Shown in pieces: positions 23,963 to 32,529 of a stretch of 64,000 nt of DNA (its first letter is position 1; each line of letters starts with the position of its first letter). Source of the stretch: Micromonospora_G sp040676775 (GTDB lineage Bacteria; Actinomycetota; Actinomycetes; Mycobacteriales; Micromonosporaceae); assembly GCF_040676775.1 (NCBI RefSeq), contig NZ_JBFAPP010000031.1, forward strand, positions 1-64,000. Reading direction: 5' to 3'. The notes under the pieces were generated by a model, which searched no databases, was not told the origin of the DNA, and saw nothing but the letters and a program-made list of their open reading frames with translations. The translations under genes were made by a program, and so were the position numbers.

Positions 23963-25729
23963 TCAGCGGATGGTGCAGATGGTGGCGCCGGCGGTGATGA
24001 CGGCACCCGGCTCGGCGCCGAGACCGCCGATCACGCCCGCCTTGTGGGCGTACAGGGGCTGTTCCATCTTCATCGCCTCGAGGACCACCACCAGGTCGCC
24101 CTCGGCCACGGTGTCACCGTCGGCGACCGCGATTTTCACGATGGTGCCCTGCATCGGCGAGGTCAGCGCGTCGCCACCGGCACCCGCGCCCGTACCGCCT
24201 CGGGCGGCCGAACCGCGGGCGGCGCCACGGCGGGCGACCGGGCCGGGGGCGGGGCTGGCGCCCGTACCGGTGCCGAAGCCGGCGGGGAGGCTGACCTCGA
24301 GCCGCTTGCCGCCGACCTCGACCACGACGGTCTCGCGTGGGCCGGTCGCCTCGGCGGCCGGGGCGGTGGCCGTGAACGCCGGTACGGTGTTGTCGAACTC
24401 GGTCTCGATCCACCGGGTGTGTACGGCGAACGGATCGGCGGTGAAGGCCGGGTCGCGGACCACCAGCCGGTGGAACGGCAGCGCGGTGGCCATCCCGTCG
24501 AGGGTCATCTCGTCCAGCGCCCGCCGGGCCCGCTCCAGCGCCTCGGTACGGGTCTCCCCGGTGATGATCACCTTGGCCAGCAGCGAGTCGAAGTTGCCGC
24601 CGATGACGTCGCCGGCCGAGATGCCGGTGTCGACCCGTACGCCGGGGCCGGTGGGCAGGCGCAACGCGGTGACGGTGCCGGGCGCGGGCAGGAAGCCCCG
24701 GCCGGGGTCCTCGCCGTTGATCCGGAACTCGATCGAGTGCCCGCGCGGCGTCGGGTCCTGCGCCAGCCGCAGCTTCTCGCCGTCGGCGATCCGGAACTGC
24801 TCGCGGACCAGGTCGATGCCGGCGGTCTCCTCGGTGACCGGGTGTTCCACCTGGAGCCGCGTGTTGACCTCCAGGAACGAGATGGTGCCGTCGACGCCGA
24901 CGAGGTATTCGACCGTGCCGGCGCCGTGATAACCGGCCTCCCGGCAGATCGCCTTGGCGCTGGCGTGGATCTCGGCCCGCTGGGCGTCGGTCAGGAACGG
25001 CGCGGGCGCCTCCTCGACCAGCTTCTGGTGCCGGCGCTGCAACGAACAGTCACGGGTGCCGACCACCACCACGTTGCCGTGCTGGTCGGCCAGGATCTGC
25101 GCCTCCACGTGCCGGGGGCGGTCCAGGTAACGCTCGACGAAACACTCGCCGCGGCCGAAGGCGGCGACCGCCTCCCGGGTGGCCGACTCGAACAGCGCCG
25201 GGATCTCCTCCAGGGTCCGGGCCACCTTGAGCCCGCGCCCGCCGCCGCCGAACGCCGCCTTGATCGCAACCGGCAGGCCGTGCTCGACGGCGAACGCGAT
25301 CACCTCGTCCGGGCCCTCGACCGGATCCGGGGTGCCGGGCACCAGGGGGGCGCCGGCTCGCTGCGCGATGTGCCGGGCGGTCACCTTGTCACCGAGGTCG
25401 CGGATCGCCTGCGGGGTCGGCCCGATCCAGGTCAGGCCGGCGTCGATCACGGCGGTGGCGAAGTCCGCGTTCTCGGAGAGAAACCCGTAACCCGGATGTA
25501 CGGCGTCCGCGCCGGAGCGCGCGGCGACGTCCAGCAGCTTGTCGATCCGCAGGTACGTCTCGGCGGCGGTGTCGCCGTCCAGGGCGTACGCCTCGTCGGC
25601 GAGGGTGGCGTGCAAGGCGTCCCGGTCGGAGTCGGCGTAGACCGCCACGCTGCCCAGGCCGGCGTCCCGGCAGGCGCGGGCGACCCGGACGGCGATCTCG
25701 CCTCGGTTGGCGATGAGTACCTTGCGCAC
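23963..25729 (-). CDS. accA3: Acyl-CoA carboxylase alpha subunit (biotin carboxylase plus BCCP), AccA3-like
   Basis: A 588-residue fusion. The biotin carboxylase part (about residues 1-450) begins RKVLIANRGEIAVRVARAC and contains the ATP-grasp loop AFGGGGRGLKVA, the EVNTRLQVEHPVTEE catalytic motif and GHSIEFRINGEDP. An Ala/Gly-rich linker leads to the C-terminal biotin carrier domain with EAMKMEQP, where Lys is biotinylated. It supplies carboxybiotin to AccD-type subunits such as the one at 42124-43713, with AccE (34459-34704) and BirA (43903-44790). GTG at 25729 follows AGGAGAGG. Confidence 0.95.
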   Translation of the reverse strand: MRKVLIANRGEIAVRVARACRDAGLGSVAVYADSDRDALHATLADEAYALDGDTAAETYLRIDKLLDVAARSGADAVHPGYGFLSENADFATAVIDAGLTWIGPTPQAIRDLGDKVTARHIAQRAGAPLVPGTPDPVEGPDEVIAFAVEHGLPVAIKAAFGGGGRGLKVARTLEEIPALFESATREAVAAFGRGECFVERYLDRPRHVEAQILADQHGNVVVVGTRDCSLQRRHQKLVEEAPAPFLTDAQRAEIHASAKAICREAGYHGAGTVEYLVGVDGTISFLEVNTRLQVEHPVTEETAGIDLVREQFRIADGEKLRLAQDPTPRGHSIEFRINGEDPGRGFLPAPGTVTALRLPTGPGVRVDTGISAGDVIGGNFDSLLAKVIITGETRTEALERARRALDEMTLDGMATALPFHRLVVRDPAFTADPFAVHTRWIETEFDNTVPAFTATAPAAEATGPRETVVVEVGGKRLEVSLPAGFGTGTGASPAPGPVARRGAARGSAARGGTGAGAGGDALTSPMQGTIVKIAVADGDTVAEGDLVVVLEAMKMEQPLYAHKAGVIGGLGAEPGAVITAGATICTIR

Positions 25730-26037
25730 GCTCGTCCTCTCCTGGCCACGGCCGCCCTCCGGTGGGCCGGCGGGTGCCGGTCACCGCGTTCCCCGAGCTG
25801 CCCGGCCGTCCGGCTGGGCCGCCCGGCGGGCGTTTCCTCGTTGTCCCTGGTTCGTTGTTCCCGCATCCACCCCTACTGGTGGTGGCTACTGCGGGGAGTT
25901 TATCGGCGCTTTTGATCAACTTCATCGGGCCGGCGTGTGTGCTGTGGCACTGGCCCGCCCGGCTGGTCGGCCTCGCCCTGGCGGGTCGGCTCCGGCGGCT
26001 ACCGGGTTTAGTCAAATTTGTTTATTACGCTTGTGCT
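25730..26037. promoter_or_regulatory. Divergent promoter region accA3 / padR
   Basis: The 308-bp gap has an AT-rich right end (26008-26031) containing the palindrome CAAATTTG (26013-26020). TACGCT (26026-26031) ends 6 bp before the PadR GTG. On the minus strand, TTGATCAAAAG and TAAACT near 25890-25912 may belong to an accA3 promoter. No gene is seen. Confidence 0.4.
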
Positions 26038-26715
26038 GTGTCGAGTACCCGAATGATGATTCTCGGTCTGGTGCGCTGGATGCAGCCCGTGCACGGTTAC
26101 GACGTGCGCCGCGAGTTGCTGAGCTGGAGCGCCGACGACTGGGCCAACGTACAGCCAGGTTCGATCTACCACGCGTTGCGCAAGCTGACCGAGGAGGGAC
26201 TGTTGCGCGAGGTGGCGACCGAGCAGGTCGGTGCCCGTCCCGCCCGGACCACGTACGAGGTGACGGAGAAGGGGGAGGACGAGTTCGAGACGCTGCTGCG
26301 GGACATGTGGTGGCGGCTGCAGACCCCGCCCGACCCGTTCGCGGCGGCGTTCTCGTTCCTGCCGGCCCTGCCCCGTGAGGAGGCGGCGGCGGCGCTGCGC
26401 AACCGGGCACAGCTCCTGCGCGCCGCGCACGAGTCGATGCGCGCCTCCCTCGATTCGGACTGGGTACGCAAGTCCAAGCCGGTGCACGTGGGCTGGATGT
26501 TCGAGCTGTGGATGGCCCGCGCCGAGGCGGAGAGCGGCTGGTGCGAACGGATCGCGGAGCGGATCGACTCCGGAGTGTCGTACCTGCCTGATCAGCTGGC
26601 TGACGCGGAGGGGTGGGGTGCGATGCGGGCGCAGACGCAGGCCTTGGCCGAGTCCGGGGACGCGGACCGTGCGCCGGCCCCCGGTACGGACCGTGAGGTG
26701 CCCGGCGACGAGTAA
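26038..26715 (+). CDS. PadR family transcriptional regulator
   Basis: A 225-residue regulator. The winged-helix domain (residues about 5-85) contains LGLVRWMQPVHGYDVRREL, PGSIYHALRKLTEEGLLREV and TTYEVTEKGEDEF. The C-terminal helical domain is of the long PadR type. The GTG at 26038 begins just before MMILGLV; it has no ribosome site, and TACGCT ends 6 bp upstream, so it is probably leaderless. It precedes an ABC exporter operon by 152 bp of AT-rich DNA and is likely its repressor. Confidence 0.88.
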   Translation: MSSTRMMILGLVRWMQPVHGYDVRRELLSWSADDWANVQPGSIYHALRKLTEEGLLREVATEQVGARPARTTYEVTEKGEDEFETLLRDMWWRLQTPPDPFAAAFSFLPALPREEAAAALRNRAQLLRAAHESMRASLDSDWVRKSKPVHVGWMFELWMARAEAESGWCERIAERIDSGVSYLPDQLADAEGWGAMRAQTQALAESGDADRAPAPGTDREVPGDE

Positions 26716-26867
26716 TACTCAAGACATGATTCGAGTAATAATCAACCTTGACTAGATAAGTTATATCGCGTTAGCCTCGGGTCGAGTGTTGGGGTGGGCG
26801 CCTGTGGCGTTGGTCCCCGGGGGACAGTGGTCGGCGGTCTGCCGGCCCGACCAACCAGGAGCTGAAG
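26716..26867 (+). promoter_or_regulatory. Promoter and candidate PadR operator of the ABC exporter
   Basis: This 152-bp gap starts with the most AT-rich stretch of the neighbourhood. TACTC (26715-26719) and GAGTA (26733-26737) form a short dyad around AAGACATGATTC. TTGACT (26748-26753) and TAGCCT (26772-26777) are 18 bp apart and make a good vegetative promoter. A spaced purine-rich AGGAGCTGAAG precedes the exporter ATG. Confidence 0.55.
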
Positions 26868-27827
26868 ATGATCGAGACCAAGGGGCTGCGGAAATCGTTC
26901 CGCTCCCGCCAGGGTCGACAGGCCAAGACGGTGGAGGCGGTGCGCGGCGTCGACCTCCTGGTGCGCGAGGGGGAGATCTACGGCTTCCTCGGCCCGAACG
27001 GCGCGGGCAAGACGACCACCCTGCGCATGCTCGCCACGCTGATCGAGCCGGACGGCGGAGAGGCCGTCATCGCCGGCACCGACCTGCGCGCCAACCCGGC
27101 CGAGGTGCGCCGCCGGATCGGCTACGTCGCCCAGGGCGGCAGCACCTGGGACGAGTCCACCGCCCGTGAGGAACTCATCCTACAGGCCAGGATGTACGGC
27201 ATCGGCAAGGCCGAGGCACAGCAGCGCGCGGTGGACGCCCTAGCCGCGTTCGAACTCACCGAGTACGCCGACCGCAAGTGCAAGACCTACTCCGGCGGTC
27301 AGCGCCGCCGCGTCGACATCGCGCTCGGCATCATCCACGAACCGAAGATCGTCTTCCTGGACGAGCCGACCACCGGCCTCGACCCGCAGAGCCGGGCCCA
27401 CATGTGGGACGAGATCAGGCGGCTACGCGCCGACGGCATGACCGTCTTCATCACCACCCACTACCTCGACGAGGCCGACGCGCTCTGCGACCGAATCGCG
27501 ATCATGGACCACGGCGAGATCGTCGCCGAGGGCACACCGGCCGAACTCAAGCGGGAAATATCCGGCGAAATGGTCCAGGTCGGCATCGACTCCGCCGCCA
27601 CACCGAAGGCCGCGGAGGCCCTCGACACCCAGCCCTTCGTACTCAAGCTGGAAACCCTCGACGAGGGCGGGCTGCGCCTCTACGTCGACGACGGCGCCAC
27701 CGCCATCCCGCAGATCCTGCGCGCACTCGACACCAGCGGCGTCCCGCTGCGCGCGATCGAACTGCACCGGCCCAGCCTCGACGACGTGTTCCTCACCAAG
27801 ACCGGCCGCTCGCTGCGCGAGTCCTGA
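26868..27827 (+). CDS. ABC transporter ATP-binding protein, DrrA type
   Basis: A 319-residue ATPase of the daunorubicin-resistance (DrrA) family. Walker A is GPNGAGKTT, the Q-loop is YVAQGGSTWDES, the signature is YSGGQRRRVDI, Walker B is KIVFLDEPTTGLDP, and the switch His lies in ITTHYLDEADAL. The C-terminal domain after residue 225 is the DrrA-type accessory region. It energises export by the membrane protein 26 bp downstream. The exported substrate is not known; DrrAB pairs export drugs or lipids. PadR upstream is the likely regulator. Confidence 0.92.
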   Translation: MIETKGLRKSFRSRQGRQAKTVEAVRGVDLLVREGEIYGFLGPNGAGKTTTLRMLATLIEPDGGEAVIAGTDLRANPAEVRRRIGYVAQGGSTWDESTAREELILQARMYGIGKAEAQQRAVDALAAFELTEYADRKCKTYSGGQRRRVDIALGIIHEPKIVFLDEPTTGLDPQSRAHMWDEIRRLRADGMTVFITTHYLDEADALCDRIAIMDHGEIVAEGTPAELKREISGEMVQVGIDSAATPKAAEALDTQPFVLKLETLDEGGLRLYVDDGATAIPQILRALDTSGVPLRAIELHRPSLDDVFLTKTGRSLRES

Positions 27828-27853
27828 GCCCGCCCCCGCTACAGGAGACTGTG

Positions 27854-28609
27854 ATGAAATTCGCCCGGGACACCTGGCTGATCTTCGAGCGGCAGATGCT
27901 GCTCCTCCTCCGTCAACCCATCTGGGTCTTCGTCGGCGTCTTCCAACCGGTGATGTACCTGCTGCTCTTCGCGCCGCTGCTCAAGCCCGCACTGAACGCG
28001 CCGACCCAGGCCGACGCATACCGCATCTTCGTACCCGGCCTGCTGGTGCTGCTGGCCATCTTCGGCGGCCTGTTCCAGGGCTTCGGCCTGATCGCCGAAC
28101 TGCGCGCCGGGGTGATCGAACGGTCCCGGGTCACCCCGATCAGCCGGCTCGCCCTGCTCCTCGGCCGGTCACTGCGCGACGTCGTGTCGCTGATCGTCCA
28201 GGCGATCATCATCACCCTGCTGGCGCTCCTGTTCGGACTCACCGTCTTCATCGGCGACCTGCTGCTCGCGTACCTGATGCTCGCCCTGATCGCGCTGATG
28301 ACCTCGGCGGTCTCGTACGGGATCGCGCTGTTGGTCAAGAGCGAGGACGCGCTCGCACCCCTGATGAACACCATCGCCCAGCCGGTGCTGCTGCTCTCCG
28401 GCATCCTGCTGCCGCTCACCTTCGCCCCCGGCTGGCTCCAGGGCGTCGCCGACTGGAACCCGTTCTCCTGGGCGGTCGAGGGGACCCGGGCACTCTTCGC
28501 CGGGGACCTCGGCGACGACCGGGTGTGGCAGGGACTCAGCATCGTGGCCGTACTCACCGCCGCCGCGGTCGCCTGGGCGGCCCGCGAGTTCGCGCGCAGC
28601 GTACGTTAA
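27854..28609 (+). CDS. ABC-2 type transporter permease, DrrB type
   Basis: A 251-residue membrane protein with six predicted helices, including PIWVFVGVFQPVMYLLLFAPL, the segment starting FVPGLLVLLAIFGGLFQG, and LLLSGILLPLTFAP. RAGVIERSRVTPISRLALLLGR is the conserved cytoplasmic loop of ABC-2 (DrrB) permeases. The ATG at 27854 follows GGAGACTGTG. It is cotranscribed with the ATPase. The gene ends just before the MFS transporter promoter. Confidence 0.9.
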   Translation: MKFARDTWLIFERQMLLLLRQPIWVFVGVFQPVMYLLLFAPLLKPALNAPTQADAYRIFVPGLLVLLAIFGGLFQGFGLIAELRAGVIERSRVTPISRLALLLGRSLRDVVSLIVQAIIITLLALLFGLTVFIGDLLLAYLMLALIALMTSAVSYGIALLVKSEDALAPLMNTIAQPVLLLSGILLPLTFAPGWLQGVADWNPFSWAVEGTRALFAGDLGDDRVWQGLSIVAVLTAAAVAWAAREFARSVR

Positions 28610-28676
28610 TCCGTTTTTCCGAAGCTGTTTCACCTGGTCAACGGGGCACGCTCCGAGCGCTTGTAGCGTAAGGAGC

Positions 28677-29906
28677 GTGCCCCGCCTCCTGCATGACCGG
28701 ATCACCTGGCTGACCTACGCCCAACTCGGCGTCTGGGGCTTCTTCCTCTACGGCTTCGGGCCGGTCGTCCCCCTGCTCCGCGACGAACAGGGCACCACCG
28801 CGGCCGTCGCCGGCCTGCACAGCACCGCACTCGCCGTCGGAGCCCTGCTCGGCGGGTTCCTCTTCCCCTCGCTGTCGGCGAAGATCGGCCGTGGGTGGAC
28901 AAACTGGCTCGGGCTCGCCGGCATCGTCGCCGCGGTTGTCATGCTCTGCCTGCTGGACACCCTGCCGACCACCCTCGCCGCCGCGACCGTCGCCGCCACC
29001 TTCGGATTCATGCTGGTCAACGGCGTCAACACCATCCTCGCCGACCACCACGGACCCAACTCCCCGGCCGCGATCAGCGAGGCCAACGCGGTCTGCGCCG
29101 GCATGGGTATCGTCGCCCCGATCGTCATCGGGCTCACCGTCGGCGCCGGCCACGGCTGGCGACCCGCGATCGCCATCGAGGTCGGGCTGATCGCGCTGGT
29201 CGCCGCGTCCGCGTTCGTCTTCCGGGTACGCCTACCGCCCGGCACCCCCGCTACCGCGGCTGCCGGCACCCGACCCGGCCGGCTGCCCCGCACTTACTGG
29301 ATCGCCTGGCTGCTGCTCGGCGTCACCGGCTCGATCGAGGTCTGTCTCTCCCTATGGGCCGCCGACGTGCTGCGCGGCCACGCCGGTATGTCAGCGGGAG
29401 CCGCCTCGGCGGCGCTCGCCGCGATCGTCGCCGGCATGTGCCTCGGCCGGCTGGCCGGCGGCCGGATCGCACTCCGGGTCGCCCCGGTGCCGTTCCTGCT
29501 CGCCGCCCTCGCCGTCTCGTTGGTCGGCTTCGGCATCTTCTGGGCCGCGCCGATCGGCTGGCTGGCGGTCACCGGCCTGGTCGTGGTCGGACTGGGCAAC
29601 GCCATGCACTACCCGCTGGGCATCTCGATGGCGCTGGCCGCCGCGCCGGGACAGCGTGACCGGGCGGCGGCCTACTCGTCGTACTCGGTGGCGATCGGGT
29701 TCGGCGTCGCGCCGGTCGTACTCGGCCGGGTGGCCGACTCGTTCGGCCCGCACCCGGCCTTCCTACTGCTGCCACTGTTCATCGTGATCGCCGCGCTGCT
29801 CGCCCTGCGCCTGGCCCGAGCCCTGCGCCTGCCCCCGGCCCCCACCCCGCCATTGGATGCCCGGATCGACGGCCCCACCGCCCCCGCCGTGGAAGCCGGG
29901 ACCTGA
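28677..29906 (+). CDS. Major facilitator superfamily transporter
   Basis: A 409-residue membrane protein with 12 probable helices in two halves. It begins RLLHDRITWLTYAQLGVWGF. The loop after helix 2 carries a weak MFS A-motif (FPSLSAKIGRGW), and helix 5 includes IVAPIVIGLTVGAGHGWRPA. Its second half includes GLGNAMHYPLGISMALAAAP. The C-terminus is cytoplasmic and Pro-rich. TAGCGT ends 7 bp before GTG 28677, pointing to a leaderless start; the AAGGAG there is too close to act as a ribosome site. Substrate unknown; it is close to but separate from the ABC exporter operon. Confidence 0.85.
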   Translation: MPRLLHDRITWLTYAQLGVWGFFLYGFGPVVPLLRDEQGTTAAVAGLHSTALAVGALLGGFLFPSLSAKIGRGWTNWLGLAGIVAAVVMLCLLDTLPTTLAAATVAATFGFMLVNGVNTILADHHGPNSPAAISEANAVCAGMGIVAPIVIGLTVGAGHGWRPAIAIEVGLIALVAASAFVFRVRLPPGTPATAAAGTRPGRLPRTYWIAWLLLGVTGSIEVCLSLWAADVLRGHAGMSAGAASAALAAIVAGMCLGRLAGGRIALRVAPVPFLLAALAVSLVGFGIFWAAPIGWLAVTGLVVVGLGNAMHYPLGISMALAAAPGQRDRAAAYSSYSVAIGFGVAPVVLGRVADSFGPHPAFLLLPLFIVIAALLALRLARALRLPPAPTPPLDARIDGPTAPAVEAGT

Positions 29907-30000
29907 GCCGGGTTTCACTGTCGTCGCGGTGAGCCGGTGGGCGGGCGGGCCGATGAGCGGCTGAGCCGTTGGGCCGGTGAGCCGGTGGGCCGGTGGGTGG

Positions 30001-30654
30001 TCAGCGGCGGCGGGCCAGGGTGAGGCCGTCGGCGATCGGCAGCATCACCACGTCGACCCGGACATCGGCCCGTACGTCGGCGTTGAACGCCACGATGGCC
30101 CGGTCGGCCGCATCCCGCGGGGCGAGCACCCGACCACCGCGCAGTACGTTGTCGACCGCGATCAGCCCACCCGGACGCATCCGGGGCACCAACTCGTCCC
30201 AGTAGATCGGGTAGCTCGTCTTGTCCGCGTCGATGAAGGCCAGATCCAGGTGCGGCTCGGTCGGCAGCGACCGCAGCCCCTCGGCCGCCGGCCCGATCCG
30301 CAGTTCGATCCGGTCGTCCACCCCCGCCCGCGACCAGTACCGGCGGGCGACGGAGGTGAACTCGGCGGAGATGTCGAAGCAGGTCAGCCGGCCGTCGGCG
30401 GGCAGTCCGCGGGCGATCGCCAGGGACGACATGCCGGTGAAGGTGCCGACCTCCACCGCCTGCCGCGCGTTCACCAACCGGGTGAGGAAGGTGAGCAGCG
30501 CCGCCTGTTCCGGAGCAACCTGCATCTGGGCATCGTCCGGCAGGGCGTCGATCGTCTCGTCGATCAACTCGCGGGCGATGTCGTCCGGCGGGGAACCGTG
30601 CGCGATGAGGTACGAGTGCAGTTCCTCGGTCAACGGCAGCGACTTCGTGGTCAT
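30001..30654 (-). CDS. Class I SAM-dependent O-methyltransferase (CCoAMT-like)
   Basis: A 217-residue enzyme of the caffeoyl-CoA/catechol O-methyltransferase class, which methylates hydroxyl groups using SAM and a divalent metal. Motif I is AVEVGTFTGMSSLAIA (about residue 62). RLTCFDISAEFTSVARRYW follows, and the metal-binding Asp residues are in LAFIDADKTSYPIYWD and GGLIAVDNVLRGG. The length and the opening TEELHSYL are typical. Actinobacterial members often have unknown small-molecule substrates. It is convergent with the MFS gene and precedes maf on the same strand. Confidence 0.92.
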   Translation of the reverse strand: MTTKSLPLTEELHSYLIAHGSPPDDIARELIDETIDALPDDAQMQVAPEQAALLTFLTRLVNARQAVEVGTFTGMSSLAIARGLPADGRLTCFDISAEFTSVARRYWSRAGVDDRIELRIGPAAEGLRSLPTEPHLDLAFIDADKTSYPIYWDELVPRMRPGGLIAVDNVLRGGRVLAPRDAADRAIVAFNADVRADVRVDVVMLPIADGLTLARRR

Positions 30655-30713
30655 GCCCAGACGCTAGACCAGTACGGGCGGCGTGCGGTAGAACCGCGCT
30701 CGGCCCGCCGGCA

Positions 30714-31334
30714 TCACCGCTGCCAGAGGTCGGTGATCCGTACGTCAAGCTCGGCGAGGAGGTTACGCAGCAGAGGCAGGGAGAGCCCGACGACGGTGCC
30801 CGGATCACCCTCCACCCGCTCTACGAACGGGCCGCCCAGCCCGTCGATCGTGAACGCGCCCGCCACCTGCAGCGGCTCACCGGTCGCCACGTACGCGGCG
30901 ATCTCGTCGTCGTCGATGTCGGCGAAGTGCACGGTCGTGGAGGCAACCGCCTCGGCCCGGCGACCACCGGTCACGTCGATCAGGCAGTGACCGCTGTGCA
31001 GGACACCGGAGCGCCCGCGCATCTGCTTCCAGCGCCCGGTGGCGTCGTCGGCGTCGACCGGCTTGCCCAGGATCTCACCGTCGAAGGCCAGTACGGAGTC
31101 ACAGCCGAGCACGAGCGTCGTCGGCTCACTGGTCGGCCGTACCCGCTCGGTGATCGCCTCAGCCTTGAGCCTGGCCAGGTCGAGACAGAGCGTTTCCGCC
31201 AACTCGGCGTTCGCCTTCGACTCGTCGACGCCGCTGACCAGTACCTCCGGTTCGATGCCGGCGGCCTGCAGGCTCTTGTACCGGGCCGGACTGGCCGAGG
31301 CGAGCACGAAGCGGAGCTGATTCGTCGGGCGCAT
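30714..31334 (-). CDS. maf: Maf family nucleotide pyrophosphatase
   Basis: A 206-residue house-cleaning pyrophosphatase that hydrolyses non-canonical or excess NTPs (dTTP/UTP type in many bacteria). It opens with LASASPARYKSLQAAGIEPE, the family's substrate loop, and has VDESK, VLGCDSVLAFDGEILGKP, GRWKQMRGRSGVLHSGH and DGLGGPFVERVEGDPGTVVG. ATG at 31334. In mycobacteria maf follows accD5 and accE5; here the type VII trio separates it from accE. Confidence 0.93.
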   Translation of the reverse strand: MRPTNQLRFVLASASPARYKSLQAAGIEPEVLVSGVDESKANAELAETLCLDLARLKAEAITERVRPTSEPTTLVLGCDSVLAFDGEILGKPVDADDATGRWKQMRGRSGVLHSGHCLIDVTGGRRAEAVASTTVHFADIDDDEIAAYVATGEPLQVAGAFTIDGLGGPFVERVEGDPGTVVGLSLPLLRNLLAELDVRITDLWQR

Positions 31335-31371
31335 GAAGCCGTACGCTACCGTGCCCGACTCCGCCGCCAGC

Positions 31372-32529
31372 TCAGCCCGGGTCGACGGGCGGCGCGCCCC
31401 GCCCGGCAGCGCGCCGATGCGACCTTACGACCAGCAGCGCGACCACGATGGCCAGCACCAGGAAGACGGCGAAGACGCTCAGCAACGTTCCGGTGCTCAT
31501 GCCACGGGGAGCATCGTCGGGCAGGGGCTCCGCGGCCGCCGTCGCGCTCGGGCTGGTCGCCGCACTCGCGCTCGGCGTCGCACTGGCCGCCAACGGCGGT
31601 ACGTCCGCCGTCAGCGCCGCCATCAGGTCGAGTACGCCGTCGCCGTACTCGTCGTCGTGTCCGGGCGGCCCCTTGTCCACGGCAGTCGCCGTCAACCGGT
31701 GTACGACCTCCTCGGCGGAGAGCTCCGGATACCTACTCCGGATCAGAGCCGCCGCCCCCGCCACAATCGCAGTGGAGAGTGATGTGCCAGTTCCTTTGCC
31801 GTAATTTCCGTTAATGCTAGTGCTGTAGATATCGACGCCGGGGGCAAGGATCCCCATCTTGTTACCCTTGACGGAAATGCCTGCTCGGTTTCCATTGCGA
31901 TCGCTCGCCCCTACTGCAACAACGCCATCCAAGGCGGCCGGGAACGTAATTCCATAGTCCGGTGGGTCGTTTCCTGCGGCAGCGACGACCACGATGTCCG
32001 CCTCGACTGCAGCCCTCACTGCTTGGGTCAACTTGGGGGAGGTTGACCCGCCTACCGAAGCGCTGATTACTCGCGCATTCTGTGTGATCGCCCATTCGAT
32101 GCCATCGGCGAACCTATCGGGGTCACCGTCTCCGGGACTTGTCGCGTAGCGGATGGGGAGAATCTTTGCTTTGGGGGCGATTCCCAATGCGCCGTTGCTG
32201 CCTCCGTTGCCATGCGCACCAATGAGCCCGGCCATCCCAGTTCCGTGGCTAGCTGCATCTTGCCGGCCGTCGCCGCTGCCTCCAGGGATGGTGTCGGTGC
32301 CATTTAGGAGGTTATTTTGCAGATCTGGGTGCGGGGCGACGCCGGTATCGATAACCGCGACCGTGACCCCAGCTCCCTGGCTCAGCTTGTGGGCCTCGGC
32401 CACCTTCAGGTACCGGAGATGCCACTGGTCGTCGCGGATGCGGTCGGCGTGCGCCGGTGCTGCAGGTAGGACCGCGATGGCCGTGGCGCAGAGTGCCGCC
32501 ACGGCCCCGCGTACCGTACGCAAGGTCAC
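31372..32529 (-). CDS. mycP: Type VII secretion-associated subtilisin-like protease, mycosin
   Basis: A 385-residue membrane-anchored serine protease of the S8 mycosin family. A signal peptide (residues 1-28, ending PAAPAHA) is followed by RIRDDQWHLRYLKVAEAHKL, the mycosin N-terminal clamp. Catalytic residues are Asp in VAVIDTGVA, His in SHGTGMAGLIG and Ser in GTSLSTAIVAG. A Ser/Pro-rich linker, one C-terminal membrane helix (LLSVFAVFLVLAIVVALLVV) and a short basic tail complete it. Mycosins sit in the envelope and support type VII secretion. GTG at 32529 overlaps the upstream stop by 4 bp. No eccB, eccC, eccD or eccE is in the window. Confidence 0.92.
   Translation of the reverse strand: MTLRTVRGAVAALCATAIAVLPAAPAHADRIRDDQWHLRYLKVAEAHKLSQGAGVTVAVIDTGVAPHPDLQNNLLNGTDTIPGGSGDGRQDAASHGTGMAGLIGAHGNGGSNGALGIAPKAKILPIRYATSPGDGDPDRFADGIEWAITQNARVISASVGGSTSPKLTQAVRAAVEADIVVVAAAGNDPPDYGITFPAALDGVVAVGASDRNGNRAGISVKGNKMGILAPGVDIYSTSINGNYGKGTGTSLSTAIVAGAAALIRSRYPELSAEEVVHRLTATAVDKGPPGHDDEYGDGVLDLMAALTADVPPLAASATPSASAATSPSATAAAEPLPDDAPRGMSTGTLLSVFAVFLVLAIVVALLVVRSHRRAAGRGAPPVDPG

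Noticed and set aside
22805..25915. Plus-strand open frame of 1036 codons
   Set aside because: It is antisense to guaB1 and accA3, both strongly supported, and its product has Arg/Gly/His-rich composition typical of GC-rich shadow frames.
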